This document shows, piece after piece, positions 41,139 to 49,532 of a stretch of DNA of 64,000 nt. The first letter of the stretch is position 1, and every line of letters starts with the position of its first letter. The stretch is from Amycolatopsis endophytica. Its GTDB lineage: Bacteria > Actinomycetota > Actinomycetes > Mycobacteriales > Pseudonocardiaceae. Under the pieces are notes generated by a model. It had not been told where the DNA came from, did not search any database, and saw nothing but the letters and a program-made list of their open reading frames with translations. Made by a program: the position numbers and the translations under genes. Location: contig NZ_JACCFK010000001.1 of assembly GCF_013410405.1 (NCBI RefSeq), positions 3,224,001 through 3,288,000 of the forward strand, in the 5' to 3' direction.

Positions 41139-42794
41139 ATGACCACCGTCGCCGCCGAACCGGGCCGGGTCGGTCCGAAGGAGCCCGTGACCGGACGGCG
41201 CGCCGTCGCGTCGAGCCAGCACCGGATCGTCACGGACACGATGCTCGACACGCTGCGCGCGGGCGGCAACGCCGTCGACGCCGCGATCGCGGGCAGCCTG
41301 GTCCAGGCCGTCGTTCAGCAGGACATGACCAACCACACCGGAACCGTCACCGCGCTCGTCCACGACGCGAAGACCGGCGAGGTCGCCGAGCTGAACAGCA
41401 TGGGCACCATCGTGCCCGGCCTCGCGCCGTTCGCCCCGATCCCGGCGGGCAAGGGGTTCTACGCGGTGGTGCCCGGCACGCCACGCGCCGTGACGCCGGG
41501 CTTCATGCCGGGGATGAAAGCGCTCTACGAGAGGTTCGCGACCCTGCCCTGGGCGCGGTTGTGCGAGTCCGCCGTCCACTGGGCCGAAGAAGGTCACGTC
41601 GTGACGTCGTTCGAGCACCTGGTGATGGCGCAGACCGTCGACTTCTTCCTCTACACCGAATCCGGTCGCAGGCACTTCACCCCCGACGGGCACCTGCCGC
41701 AGGTCGGCGACCGCTGGGCGTCGCCGGAACTGGCGGAGACCATGCGCGCACTCGCGGCCGAGGGCCCGGACCACTTCCTCACCGGGAAATGGGCGCAGGA
41801 CTTCGTGGCGCGCGGCAACGCACTGGGCTGGGACGTGAAACTGGAGCATCTGACGGCGATCCCGCCGCGGTGGTCGTCAGGGCACCGGTGGGAGCACAAG
41901 GGGTCCACGGTCGTGCAGCAGTCGGCGCCCGAACGCCAGGGCATCTTCTGCCAGATCGTGCTCGGCATCCTCGACGAACTGGACATCACCTCCGTCGGGC
42001 ACTGGTCGGAGAACGCCGAGGCGCTGTACTACCTCGCCCACGCGCTGCGCCGCGCGACGCTGGAGACGGGGATCCTCAACGACCCGGCGGTTTTCGGTGA
42101 CACCACCGGCCCGCTCACCTCGCCCGCGCTGATCAGGGGTTTCGCCGACATCCTGCGCAACGCCAGGGCCCGCGTCGACCTCACCGAGCACGTCACGCTG
42201 ACTCGCGGGATGCCCGCCATGGCGGCGTCGGGGGCGTCCAAGCAACCGGCGGGCAGCTGCGAGCTGACGGTCGTGGACGAGCAGGGCAACTGGGTGCAGC
42301 TGATGAACACCCTGCAGAGCGGCGGCATCCCCGGCGAGGTCGTCGGCGGCGTCCCGATGGTCGGCAGCCACGCGATGAACAGCCTGACCTCGCCCATCGA
42401 GGGCTGGGTGACGGGTGGCGGCCGGATGCGCTCGATCCTGTCCAACACGATGGTCCTGCGCGACGGGAAACCATGGCTGTCGCTGGGTTCGCCGGGCAAC
42501 GTGCACTGCACGGTGCCGCAGGTCCTGTCGAACATCCTCGACTTCGGCATGGACCCGTACGCGGCCGACGACGCCCCGCGCTGCCTCCCGTACGAAGACG
42601 ACCACACGATCTCGGTCGAGTCCCGCGTCGCCCCGGACGTTCCGGCGGGGCTGGCGAAGCTGGGCGTGCTGACCAATCCGCTGCCCGAGTACGACTACCA
42701 CATGGGCACCTACCAGATGGCCTGGCGCGACGAGGACGGCAGCCTGGGCGCCTGCACCGGACCACGGCGTGAGGGCGTCGCCGACGGATTCTGA
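41139..42794 (+). CDS. Gamma-glutamyltransferase-family Ntn hydrolase
   Basis: Protein of 551 residues with the GGT signatures VASSQHRIVTDTMLDTLRAG followed by GNAVDAAIA, and the C-terminal GGRMRSILSNTMVLRDGKPW. Autoprocessing in this family occurs before a Thr in the T-T-H-x-S-V-V-D motif. Here the segment reads AGSCELTVVDEQGNWVQ, so Ser373 takes the nucleophile position and Cys374 the next. A Ser nucleophile is chemically possible, but this is a departure from classical GGT. There is no signal peptide, so a cytosolic acylase or glutamyl-hydrolase role is likely. GAGGAGG lies just upstream of ATG 41139. Confidence 0.85.
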   Translation: MTTVAAEPGRVGPKEPVTGRRAVASSQHRIVTDTMLDTLRAGGNAVDAAIAGSLVQAVVQQDMTNHTGTVTALVHDAKTGEVAELNSMGTIVPGLAPFAPIPAGKGFYAVVPGTPRAVTPGFMPGMKALYERFATLPWARLCESAVHWAEEGHVVTSFEHLVMAQTVDFFLYTESGRRHFTPDGHLPQVGDRWASPELAETMRALAAEGPDHFLTGKWAQDFVARGNALGWDVKLEHLTAIPPRWSSGHRWEHKGSTVVQQSAPERQGIFCQIVLGILDELDITSVGHWSENAEALYYLAHALRRATLETGILNDPAVFGDTTGPLTSPALIRGFADILRNARARVDLTEHVTLTRGMPAMAASGASKQPAGSCELTVVDEQGNWVQLMNTLQSGGIPGEVVGGVPMVGSHAMNSLTSPIEGWVTGGGRMRSILSNTMVLRDGKPWLSLGSPGNVHCTVPQVLSNILDFGMDPYAADDAPRCLPYEDDHTISVESRVAPDVPAGLAKLGVLTNPLPEYDYHMGTYQMAWRDEDGSLGACTGPRREGVADGF

Positions 42795-42910
42795 CGACGC
42801 GGGGGACACCGGCCCTCGCCGCGCCTCGGCATCAGGATGACCACCTTCGAGCAGTGGGCTCGTAAGCGCGCACGGAGTCACCCTGGCCGCCGGATGTCCC
42901 GCGGGACGGG

Positions 42911-44149
42911 CTACCGGTGCCGGAGCCGGACGTGCTCGGGGCCCAGCTCGCCGATGCGCCCGACGCCCAGCAGTTGCAGGGTTCGCGCCGTCTCGTCGCG
43001 CAGGATCCGCAGCGCGCGGTCGACTCCACGTTCACCGCCCGCCATCAGCCCGTAGAGGTACGCCCGGCCCACCATGACACCGGTGGCGCCGAGCGCGACC
43101 GCCGCCACGATGTCGCCGCCCGTGGTGATGCCGGTGTCGACCAGGACGTCCGCGCGGTCGCCGACCGCCGCGACCACCTCCGGGAGCAGCTCGATCGGCG
43201 TTCGCGCCCGGTCGAGCTGGCGGCCGCCGTGGTTGGACACGACGACCGCGTCGGCGCCGGCGTCGACGACCATTTTCGCGTCCTCGACGTCCTGGATGCC
43301 CTTCACCACCAGTGTGCGGGGCCAGGTCTGCCGAAGCCATTCGAGGTCGGTGACGGTCGCGCTCGGGTCGAACATGTGGTTCACCAGCTCGCCGACGGTG
43401 CCGTTCCACGTCCGCAGTGACGCGAACTCGAGGGGATCGGTGGTGAGCAGGTTGAACCACCAGGCGGGGTGCAGTGCCATGTTCGCGAACGTCCGGGGGT
43501 GCAGCGACGGGGGGATCGTCATCCCGTTGCGGACGTCCCGGAGGCGGGCACCGGCCACCGGTGTGTCCACGGTGAGCACGAGGGTGTCGTAGCCCGCCCG
43601 CAGCGCCCGCTCGACGAGGTCCTTGCCCGCGGCGCGATCACGCCACAGGTACAGCTGGAACCACCGCCTGCCCTCCGCCGAGGCCGCCGCGACGTCCTCG
43701 ATCGATCTGGTGCCCATTGTGGACAGTGTGTACGGGACGCCCGCCCGTGCGGCGGCCGCGGCGACGGCGATCTCGCCCTCGTGGTGCATCATGCGCGTGA
43801 AGCCGGTGGGAGCGAGCACCAGCGGCAGTGCGGCGGGCCCGCCGAGAACGCTCGTGCCGGTGTCCACCTCGGCGACGTCGCGCAGGACGCGCGGCCGGAA
43901 CTCGATCGCCCGGTAGGCCGTCCTGGCGCGCCGCAGGCTGACCTCCGCTTCCGCGGCGCCGTCGACGTAGTCGAAGACCGAGCGCGGGACACGCCGACGG
44001 GCGATCGCTCGGAGGTCGTCGATCGTCGTGGCGCGGCTGAGGCGGCGCTCGGTCGCGTCGAACACGACCTCGCGGGGCGTCACGAGGGGTCGCAGTTCCG
44101 ACCACCGTGGCATGCGGCGCGGGATGGCCCTTCGCCGTCGAACGTTCAT
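42911..44149 (-). CDS. FMN-dependent alpha-hydroxy-acid oxidase/dehydrogenase (LldD/glycolate oxidase family)
   Basis: TIM-barrel flavoprotein of 412 residues. N-terminal RRVPRSVFDYVDGAAEAEVS, the FMN region LAPTGFTRMMHHEGE, RWFQLYLWRDR, LTVDTPVAGARLRD, LVVKGIQDVEDA and the active site VVSNHGGRQLDRARTP with base His and substrate Arg. It oxidises L-lactate, glycolate, mandelate or similar. The GntR operator-like sequence ATTGT-GAC-ACAAT sits 46 bases upstream of its start, so it is probably repressed by the adjacent FadR-type regulator until its substrate is present. Confidence 0.93.
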   Translation of the reverse strand: MNVRRRRAIPRRMPRWSELRPLVTPREVVFDATERRLSRATTIDDLRAIARRRVPRSVFDYVDGAAEAEVSLRRARTAYRAIEFRPRVLRDVAEVDTGTSVLGGPAALPLVLAPTGFTRMMHHEGEIAVAAAAARAGVPYTLSTMGTRSIEDVAAASAEGRRWFQLYLWRDRAAGKDLVERALRAGYDTLVLTVDTPVAGARLRDVRNGMTIPPSLHPRTFANMALHPAWWFNLLTTDPLEFASLRTWNGTVGELVNHMFDPSATVTDLEWLRQTWPRTLVVKGIQDVEDAKMVVDAGADAVVVSNHGGRQLDRARTPIELLPEVVAAVGDRADVLVDTGITTGGDIVAAVALGATGVMVGRAYLYGLMAGGERGVDRALRILRDETARTLQLLGVGRIGELGPEHVRLRHR

Positions 44150-44194
44150 CGCGCTGTTCTCCCATCACCATTGCAGGAGCGACCTACGGGAGAG

Positions 44195-44207
44195 ATTGTG
44201 ACACAAT
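44195..44207. promoter_or_regulatory. GntR operator 1 (ATTGT-N3-ACAAT) upstream of the hydroxy-acid oxidase
   Basis: A perfect inverted repeat ATTGT-GAC-ACAAT in the 92-base gap between the GntR gene and the oxidase. The surrounding TTGTGACACAATTTA is the reverse complement, with one change, of TAAATTGTGTTACAA at 44957-44971. Confidence 0.7.
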
Positions 44208-44241
44208 TTACGTGGCGAGTGTGTCTCGAACCGGCAGCTTG

Positions 44242-44937
44242 TCACCGGCCGATCAGGCGCGCGCTCTCCTCGGCGCGCCGCAAGGCGGTCAGCAACGCCG
44301 CCCGGCCCGCGCCGTCGATGTCGGCGATGAGCGCCTCCGTCGCGACCTGCCCGCCCAGCGCGAGCTTGTCGATCAGTTCACGGTGGACCACGGCGAGGCG
44401 GGCGGCGTCGAAGTCGGGCCGGATGAACGTGAGCAGCAGCCGCACTTCGTCCTCGCAGCGCTGATAGCTGTCCAGCAGGTGCTGGTTGCCCGCCGCGGCG
44501 ACGATCGCCCGGTGGATGGCGCTGTGCACGCCCGTCAGTTCCCGCCAGGACGGACCGTGCGTGCGCCGGGCCAGCGCTTCGAGCCGCCGCACCTCACGCA
44601 GCGCCTGGCCGAAATCGGCGTTCCTGGCCAGCGCCATGTCCAGTGCGCCGAGTTCCAGCACCTTGCGGTAGTCGAACACCTCGTCGATGCGCCGCCTGCT
44701 CAAGGGTGCGACGACCGCGCCCCGGTTCCGTTCGTGCACCACCAGCCCGCGTTCGACGAGCAGCCGCAGCGCTGAGCGGACCGTGTGCCTGCCGACGTCG
44801 AACCGCTTGGCCAGGTCCTCCTCGCGGAAGCGGCTGCCGACGGGATGGGCGCCGTCCAGCAACTCGTCGCGCAGCACGCCGGCGACACGCTCGGGCGCGG
44901 ACTGGGTGGCGATCCGCTCCGCCGATGACGCGGCCAT
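44242..44937 (-). CDS. GntR-family regulator, FadR/FCD subfamily
   Basis: Regulator of 231 residues: winged HTH at the N-terminus (ERVAGVLRDELLDGAHPVGS, REEDLAKRFDVGRHTVRSAL, RLLVERGLVVHERNRGAVV) and a helical FCD effector domain with metal/ligand residues (Asp-x3-Arg at FDYRKVLE, GVHSAIHRAIVAAAGN, VVHRELIDKLALGG). Members control lactate, glycolate and other hydroxy-acid oxidases. Matching operators lie on both sides of the gene (44195 and 44960), giving autoregulation and control of the oxidase gene and of the divergent region. Confidence 0.9.
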   Translation of the reverse strand: MAASSAERIATQSAPERVAGVLRDELLDGAHPVGSRFREEDLAKRFDVGRHTVRSALRLLVERGLVVHERNRGAVVAPLSRRRIDEVFDYRKVLELGALDMALARNADFGQALREVRRLEALARRTHGPSWRELTGVHSAIHRAIVAAAGNQHLLDSYQRCEDEVRLLLTFIRPDFDAARLAVVHRELIDKLALGGQVATEALIADIDGAGRAALLTALRRAEESARLIGR

Positions 44938-44959
44938 GAGCAGCTACGATACACGGCTA

Positions 44960-44974
44960 AATTGTGTTACAATT
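44960..44974. promoter_or_regulatory. GntR operator 2 (AATTGT-N3-ACAATT) upstream of the GntR gene
   Basis: A perfect inverted repeat AATTGT-GTT-ACAATT, 23 bases upstream of the regulator's start and 58 bases before the divergent relic gene. It matches operator 1, supporting a FadR-type TTGT-N3-ACAA recognition sequence. Confidence 0.7.
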
Positions 44975-45031
44975 ACTTCCTTTCGTTGTTGCTCAACCTC
45001 GCGGGTTCCCGACTTCGACGAAGGAGTACCA

Positions 45032-45579
45032 ATGACGGTACTGAGCGAGACCGCCGTACACCCTTTCCCACGGCATCGGCGAGTCGTACCTGTTGCGGCA
45101 CCGGCTGTTCCGCTACCTGGTGGAGCGACACGGGTTCACGGCCTTCGTCATGGAGTCCGGCTTCGTCGAGGGTGCGATGGTCGATGGCTGGGTCAAGGGC
45201 GACGACACCCATCCGGTCGCAACGGTGCTGGCGGACACCGTGCGGTTCCTGGCGGAGCGGGAGAAGCGGATCGTGGTGGCCGCGCACAACGGCCACGTCC
45301 AGCGGTGGCCGCTCAGCCTCACCGACCCGCCCGCGACAACGCTGGGGGTGTTCCTCGCCGCCACCCGGGGTGCGGACTACCGGGTCATCGGCACCACGAG
45401 CGGGCGCGGCCGGACGTTGAGCATGGCCTTCCACGCGGGCCCGATGTCCACCGACCTGGATCCCGCACCGGACGCACGATCGACGGCTCCAGACACCGGG
45501 AACCCCGGACCCGGACGCGATGTCGGTGGCGCCGGAAGAAGTGCGGGCCAAGCTGCGGGACGTCGTTCCCGCCGGCTGA
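45032..45579 (+). pseudogene. Relic erythromycin esterase-family gene
   Basis: The ATG at 45032 (MTVLSETAVHPF) breaks off; a shift then gives HGIGESYLLRHRLFRYLVER and GFTAFVMESGFVEGAM, the conserved N-terminal core of EreA/EreB-type esterases. Next comes VRFLAEREKRIVVAAHNGHV, the distal histidine motif, directly after a short linker, so about half of the roughly 400-residue enzyme has been deleted. A further shift near 45480 leads to the C-terminal end EEVRAKLRDVVPAG and TGA 45577-45579. It lies under the GntR-type operator and 60 bases before the amidohydrolase start, so the promoter may now serve that gene. Confidence 0.75.
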
Positions 45580-45639
45580 GTGTGGCACTGTCTGATCAAC
45601 ACGGGGGCACACGCACACCGACTCGCCGGGAGGTCACCC

Positions 45640-46872
45640 TTGAGCACGACGTTGTTCCGGGACGCGAACATCTTCGACGGCACCAGCCCCGGTCTGCGTC
45701 CCGGGCACGTCCTCGTCGAGGACGGCGTGATCCGTGAAATCTCCGATCGCCCGTTCAGCGGAGCCGACGTGACCGTGCCGGTGGCCGGGCGCACGCTGAT
45801 GCCCGGCCTGATCGACCTGCACGTGCACATCTGGGCCGCGGACCTGGACGTCACCGCGCTGGCCCAGCAGCCGACCGAGTACTACTCGCTGTTCGCCGCC
45901 CGGTTCCTGCAGACCAGCCTCGACCACGGTTTCACCACGCTCCGCGACGCGGGCGGCACCGACGCCGGCTACGCCCGCGCCCTCGAACGCGGCTGGCTCG
46001 CGGCACCCCGGTTCTTCCACTCCGGCCGGTACATCTCGCAGACCGGCGGGCACGGGGACTTCCGCGCCGGTTCGCAGCAGGACCTCACCGGCTGCGAGTG
46101 CTGCCCGCCGCGGCACGAACGCTTCACCGCGATCGCCGACGGCGCCGACGCGGTGCGCCGCGCCGTCCGGGAAGAGTTCCGCCGCGGCGCCCGCGCCATC
46201 AAGATCATGGCGTCCGGCGGCGTGGCCTCGCCCAGCGATCCGATCGACGCGCTGCAGTTCACCGACGACGAGATCCGCGCCGCCGTCGACGAAGCGAACG
46301 CCAGGGGCAGCTACGTCTTCGCGCACTGCCATCCGGACGCGGCCATCCGCCGTGCTTCCGAACTCGGGGTGCGCTGCATCGAACACGCGACCTTCCTGAC
46401 CCGGGAAACGGCGGAGTTGCTCGCCCGCAACGGCACCTTCGCCGTGCCGACCCTGGCGGTGGTCAAGGCGCTGGAGGACGACGGGGCCGCGCTCGGGCTG
46501 CCCGAGGTCAGCGTGCGCAAGCTCGCCGGCACCTACGACGCGATGCTGCACGCGCTGACGCTGCTCAAAGCCGCGGGCGTCCGGACCGGGTTCGGCACCG
46601 ACCTGCTGGGCGCGCACCACGAGCGCCAGGGCAGCGAGTTCGAGCTCCGCGCCGAAGTGCTCGACCCGTACGACATCCTCGTCTCCGCGACGAGCGTCGC
46701 CGCCGAAATCCTGCAGGAGGAAGGCAGGCTGGGCGTCATCGCCCCCGGCGCGCACGCGGACCTGCTCGTCGTCGACGGCGACCCGTTGGGCGACATCGGC
46801 ATCCTGGGCCGCCGGGGCGCCACCATGCCGGTGATCATGAAGGCGGGGGAGTTCCACAAGAACGAACTGTGA
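45640..46872 (+). CDS. Metal-dependent amidohydrolase (imidazolonepropionase/prolidase-like)
   Basis: Amidohydrolase-superfamily protein of 410 residues. His61-x-His63 are in LIDLHVHIW, the carbamylatable Lys in RRGARAIKIMASGG, further metal His in SYVFAHCHPD and IEHATFL, and the final Asp in TGFGTDLLGA. The N-terminal and C-terminal beta-sandwich segments (ANIFDGTSPGLRPGHVLVED, LLVVDGDPLGDIGILGRRG) are present. Members cleave cyclic amides, Xaa-Pro or other small peptides. TTG 45640 is preceded by GGGAGG with six-base spacing; an upstream GTG frame overlaps the relic gene. Perhaps functionally linked to the GGT-like enzyme at 41 kb. Confidence 0.88.
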   Translation: MSTTLFRDANIFDGTSPGLRPGHVLVEDGVIREISDRPFSGADVTVPVAGRTLMPGLIDLHVHIWAADLDVTALAQQPTEYYSLFAARFLQTSLDHGFTTLRDAGGTDAGYARALERGWLAAPRFFHSGRYISQTGGHGDFRAGSQQDLTGCECCPPRHERFTAIADGADAVRRAVREEFRRGARAIKIMASGGVASPSDPIDALQFTDDEIRAAVDEANARGSYVFAHCHPDAAIRRASELGVRCIEHATFLTRETAELLARNGTFAVPTLAVVKALEDDGAALGLPEVSVRKLAGTYDAMLHALTLLKAAGVRTGFGTDLLGAHHERQGSEFELRAEVLDPYDILVSATSVAAEILQEEGRLGVIAPGAHADLLVVDGDPLGDIGILGRRGATMPVIMKAGEFHKNEL

Positions 46873-46902
46873 GCGCGACACCCGCCCGGCGGGTGAATCC
46901 GC

Positions 46903-48264
46903 TCAGGGCGTGACCGACCGCAACCCGGCCACCAGCGCCTCCACCGCCGGGCCGAACGCGTGCTCGGCCGGAGTCGCGTACCCGACGACGATCCCGCCGG
47001 GGCCGGGCCTCATCCGGTAACGGCTCAGCCGGTCGACAGCCACCGAGCGTTTCCGCAGCGCGCGCAGGACCACCTCCTCCTCGCCGTGCGGACGCAGGAC
47101 CAGGTGCAGTCCCGCGGAGACGCCGTCCGGTTCGAACGACGGCGGCAGCGCGGCGAGCAATCGGTCACGGCGACGGCGGTACGCGGTGCGGCGCTGCCGG
47201 ACGTGCCGGTCGTAGGCGCCGGAGGTGAGCAGGTCGGCGAGGATCAGGTGATCCAGCACCGGCGTGCGCCAGCCGAGCGCCGCCATGGTTTCGCGGACCG
47301 GACCGACCAGGTGCCGGGGCAGGACCAGCCATCCGATCCGCAACGCGGGCGAGAGCGTCTTGCTGACCGTGCCGGCGTAGATGACCCGTTCCGGCGCCAG
47401 GGACTGCACCGCGCCGACCGGTTGCCGGTCGAACCGGAACTCGCCGTCGTAGTCGTCCTCGACCACCAGACCGCCGCCCGCGGCCCAGCCCGCCAACGCG
47501 GCGCGGCGCTCCGGTGCGAGCGTCACACCCAGCGGGTACTGGTGCGCGGGCGTCACGACGGCGACCGGACTGTTCAGCTCGGACACCCGGATCCCGCGGT
47601 CGTCCACCGGCGCCGGTACGACCTTCGCGCCGCCCCGCGCCGCAGCGTCACGGAACTCCGGCAGCGACGGGTCCTCGAAGGCGAACTCGCCGAACAGGTG
47701 CCCGAGCACGGTGATCGCGTGCAGGTACCCGCCGCACACCACGATGCGGTCCGGATCGGCGAGGACACCGCGGCTGCGCGCGAGGTACCGGGCCAGCGCG
47801 CCACGGAGGACGGCTGCCCCGGCGGGGTCGCCGTAGTCGAACGAGCCGGCGGGGATCCGCTGCAGCACCCGCCGCGCCGCGGACGCCCACATCGTGCGCG
47901 GGAACGAGGACAGGTCGGGGCGGCCGGGGAACAGGTCCCAGCGGGCGTCGCGGAGCCGCGCCGGCGTGTCCGGGCCGGTCTGCTCGCGGGGTTCGGCCGT
48001 GGTGCGCGTGCCGGCGGCGACGCGGGTCGCCGCACCCTGGCTGGTGCTGAGGTAGCCCTCGATGGCCAGGTCGCCGTACACGCGGGTCACCGTGCCGCGG
48101 GCGATGCCGAGATCGGTGGCGAGCGCGCGGGTGGACGGCAGGGGCGTGCCGGGCGACAGACGTCCCTCGCGGATGGCGCGCCGGAGCGCGTCGGCCAGGC
48201 CGCGCCTGCCGGTCGACGGGATCCAGTCGAGGTGGAGGTCGGAACTGGACCACGAACTTGTCAT
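46903..48264 (-). CDS. MocR/PdxR-type regulator (GntR HTH fused to PLP aminotransferase domain)
   Basis: Protein of 453 residues. An N-terminal GntR winged helix (RRGLADALRRAIREGRLSPG, LPSTRALATDLGIARGTVTR, VYGDLAIEGYL) is linked to a fold-type I aminotransferase domain with the PLP Lys in IYAGTVSKTLSPALRIGW and Asp/Tyr in VVEDDYDGEFRFDRQP. MocR proteins regulate vitamin B6, GABA or taurine genes, using PLP as ligand. ATG 48264 is used because it lies after the divergent promoter; the longer frame overlaps the AhpD-like gene on the other strand. The likely target is that divergent two-gene operon. Confidence 0.92.
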   Translation of the reverse strand: MTSSWSSSDLHLDWIPSTGRRGLADALRRAIREGRLSPGTPLPSTRALATDLGIARGTVTRVYGDLAIEGYLSTSQGAATRVAAGTRTTAEPREQTGPDTPARLRDARWDLFPGRPDLSSFPRTMWASAARRVLQRIPAGSFDYGDPAGAAVLRGALARYLARSRGVLADPDRIVVCGGYLHAITVLGHLFGEFAFEDPSLPEFRDAAARGGAKVVPAPVDDRGIRVSELNSPVAVVTPAHQYPLGVTLAPERRAALAGWAAGGGLVVEDDYDGEFRFDRQPVGAVQSLAPERVIYAGTVSKTLSPALRIGWLVLPRHLVGPVRETMAALGWRTPVLDHLILADLLTSGAYDRHVRQRRTAYRRRRDRLLAALPPSFEPDGVSAGLHLVLRPHGEEEVVLRALRKRSVAVDRLSRYRMRPGPGGIVVGYATPAEHAFGPAVEALVAGLRSVTP

Positions 48265-48310
48265 GTCACTGGACCATACCTGTGGGCCAGCGCGGGCTAG
48301 CGTGATCGCC

Positions 48311-48775
48311 ATGACGAAGCGAATCCAGTTGTCCTCCGCGCTGCCCGAGGCGTACAAGTCGATCGTGGGCCTGCACACGGTCGTCGAGAAGGCGGCCGTG
48401 GACGCGGGACTGGACCAGCGCCTGATCGAGCTGGTCAAGATCCGCGCGTCGATGCTCAACGGCTGCGCGTTCTGCCTCGACATGCACTCCAGGGACGCCC
48501 GCGAACTGGGCGAGAGCGAGCGGCGGATCGTCATGCTCGGCGCGTGGTGGGAGACCGACCTCTACACCGAGCAGGAGCGCGCCGCCCTCGCGCTGACGGA
48601 ATCGATGACGCGGCTGTCGCAGCACCAGGACGTGCCCGACGACGTGTACGAGCGGGCGACGACCGTCTTCACCGAAGCGCAGTACGTCGCGGTGGCCTGG
48701 GCCGCGACCGTGATCAACGCGCTGAACCGGCTCGGCGTCACCAGTCACAAGCCGCTGCCCGCGGACCCGAGGTGA
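48311..48775 (+). CDS. Carboxymuconolactone decarboxylase/AhpD-family protein
   Basis: All-helical protein of 154 residues with the peroxidatic motif NGCAFCLDMHSRDARE (Cys-x2-Cys plus His), typical of AhpD-like alkylhydroperoxidases. The family includes true AhpD and many uncharacterised small disulfide proteins. ATG 48311 lies 47 bases from the divergent MocR start. Its TGA overlaps the next gene's GTG by four bases, so the pair is translationally coupled. Confidence 0.9.
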   Translation: MTKRIQLSSALPEAYKSIVGLHTVVEKAAVDAGLDQRLIELVKIRASMLNGCAFCLDMHSRDARELGESERRIVMLGAWWETDLYTEQERAALALTESMTRLSQHQDVPDDVYERATTVFTEAQYVAVAWAATVINALNRLGVTSHKPLPADPR

Positions 48776-49485
48776 CCGCCGAGACGCTGCGGGCGTTGCA
48801 CGTCCCCGGCCGGCCGCTGGTCCTGCCCAACGCCTGGGACGCCGACACGGCGCGCCTGGTCGAAGAGGCCGGTTTTCCGGTGGTGGCGACGTCCTCGGTC
48901 GCCGTCGCCGCGGCGCTGGGGTACCCGGACGGGGAGAAGGCGCCGGTCGAGGAGATGTTCGCGGCGGCCGCGCGGATCGCGCGGGCCGTGTCGGTGCCGG
49001 TGACGGTCGACGCGGAGGGCGGCTACCGACTGACCGGCGCCGAGTTCACGCAGCGGCTGCTCGCGACCGGCGCGGTCGGGTGCAACTACGAGGACACCGA
49101 CCACACCGCGGGCGGACTGCGCCCGGTCGACGAACAGGCGGCGCGGCTGGCGGTGGTGCGTGCGGCCGCGGGACCGGACCTGGTGATCAACGCGCGCATC
49201 GACGTCTTCTTGGGAGCGCCGGACGAGCGTGCGGCACTGCCCGAAGCGATCGCGCGGGCGCGGGCCTACCTGGCGGCCGGGGCGGACTGCGTGTACCCGA
49301 TCCTGTTGCGGGACACCGAGGTGCTCGCCGAGTTCGTGGCGGCGGTGAGCCCGGCCGCGGTCAACGCGAACGGTGCGGACTTTGCGGCACTGGCCGGACT
49401 GGGCGTCGCCCGGATCTCCCTGGGCGCCGGCCTGTGGCGCGCCACGCGCGCCTGGATGGCAGGGCACCTCAAGACGCTGCGCTGA
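48772..49485 (+). CDS. Isocitrate lyase/PEP mutase-family protein
   Basis: TIM-barrel protein of 237 residues of the PEP mutase/ICL superfamily. VLPNAWDADTARLVEEAGFP and VVATSSVAVAAALGYPDGEK are the family N-terminal pattern. The metal-binding region is PVTVDAEGGY (instead of the D-x-D-x-G-Y of carboxyvinyl-phosphonate enzymes), followed by GCNYEDTD and INARIDVF. It probably acts as a C-C or P-C lyase or oxaloacetate-type hydrolase on an unknown 2-oxo or methylcitrate-like acid. GTG 48772 overlaps the AhpD-like stop. Convergent with the sugar operon's last gene. Confidence 0.87.
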   Translation: MTAETLRALHVPGRPLVLPNAWDADTARLVEEAGFPVVATSSVAVAAALGYPDGEKAPVEEMFAAAARIARAVSVPVTVDAEGGYRLTGAEFTQRLLATGAVGCNYEDTDHTAGGLRPVDEQAARLAVVRAAAGPDLVINARIDVFLGAPDERAALPEAIARARAYLAAGADCVYPILLRDTEVLAEFVAAVSPAAVNANGADFAALAGLGVARISLGAGLWRATRAWMAGHLKTLR

Positions 49486-49532
49486 ACGCCGGGAAGGTGC
49501 GTACCCCCAGGGGCGCACCTTCCCGGCTCCCC

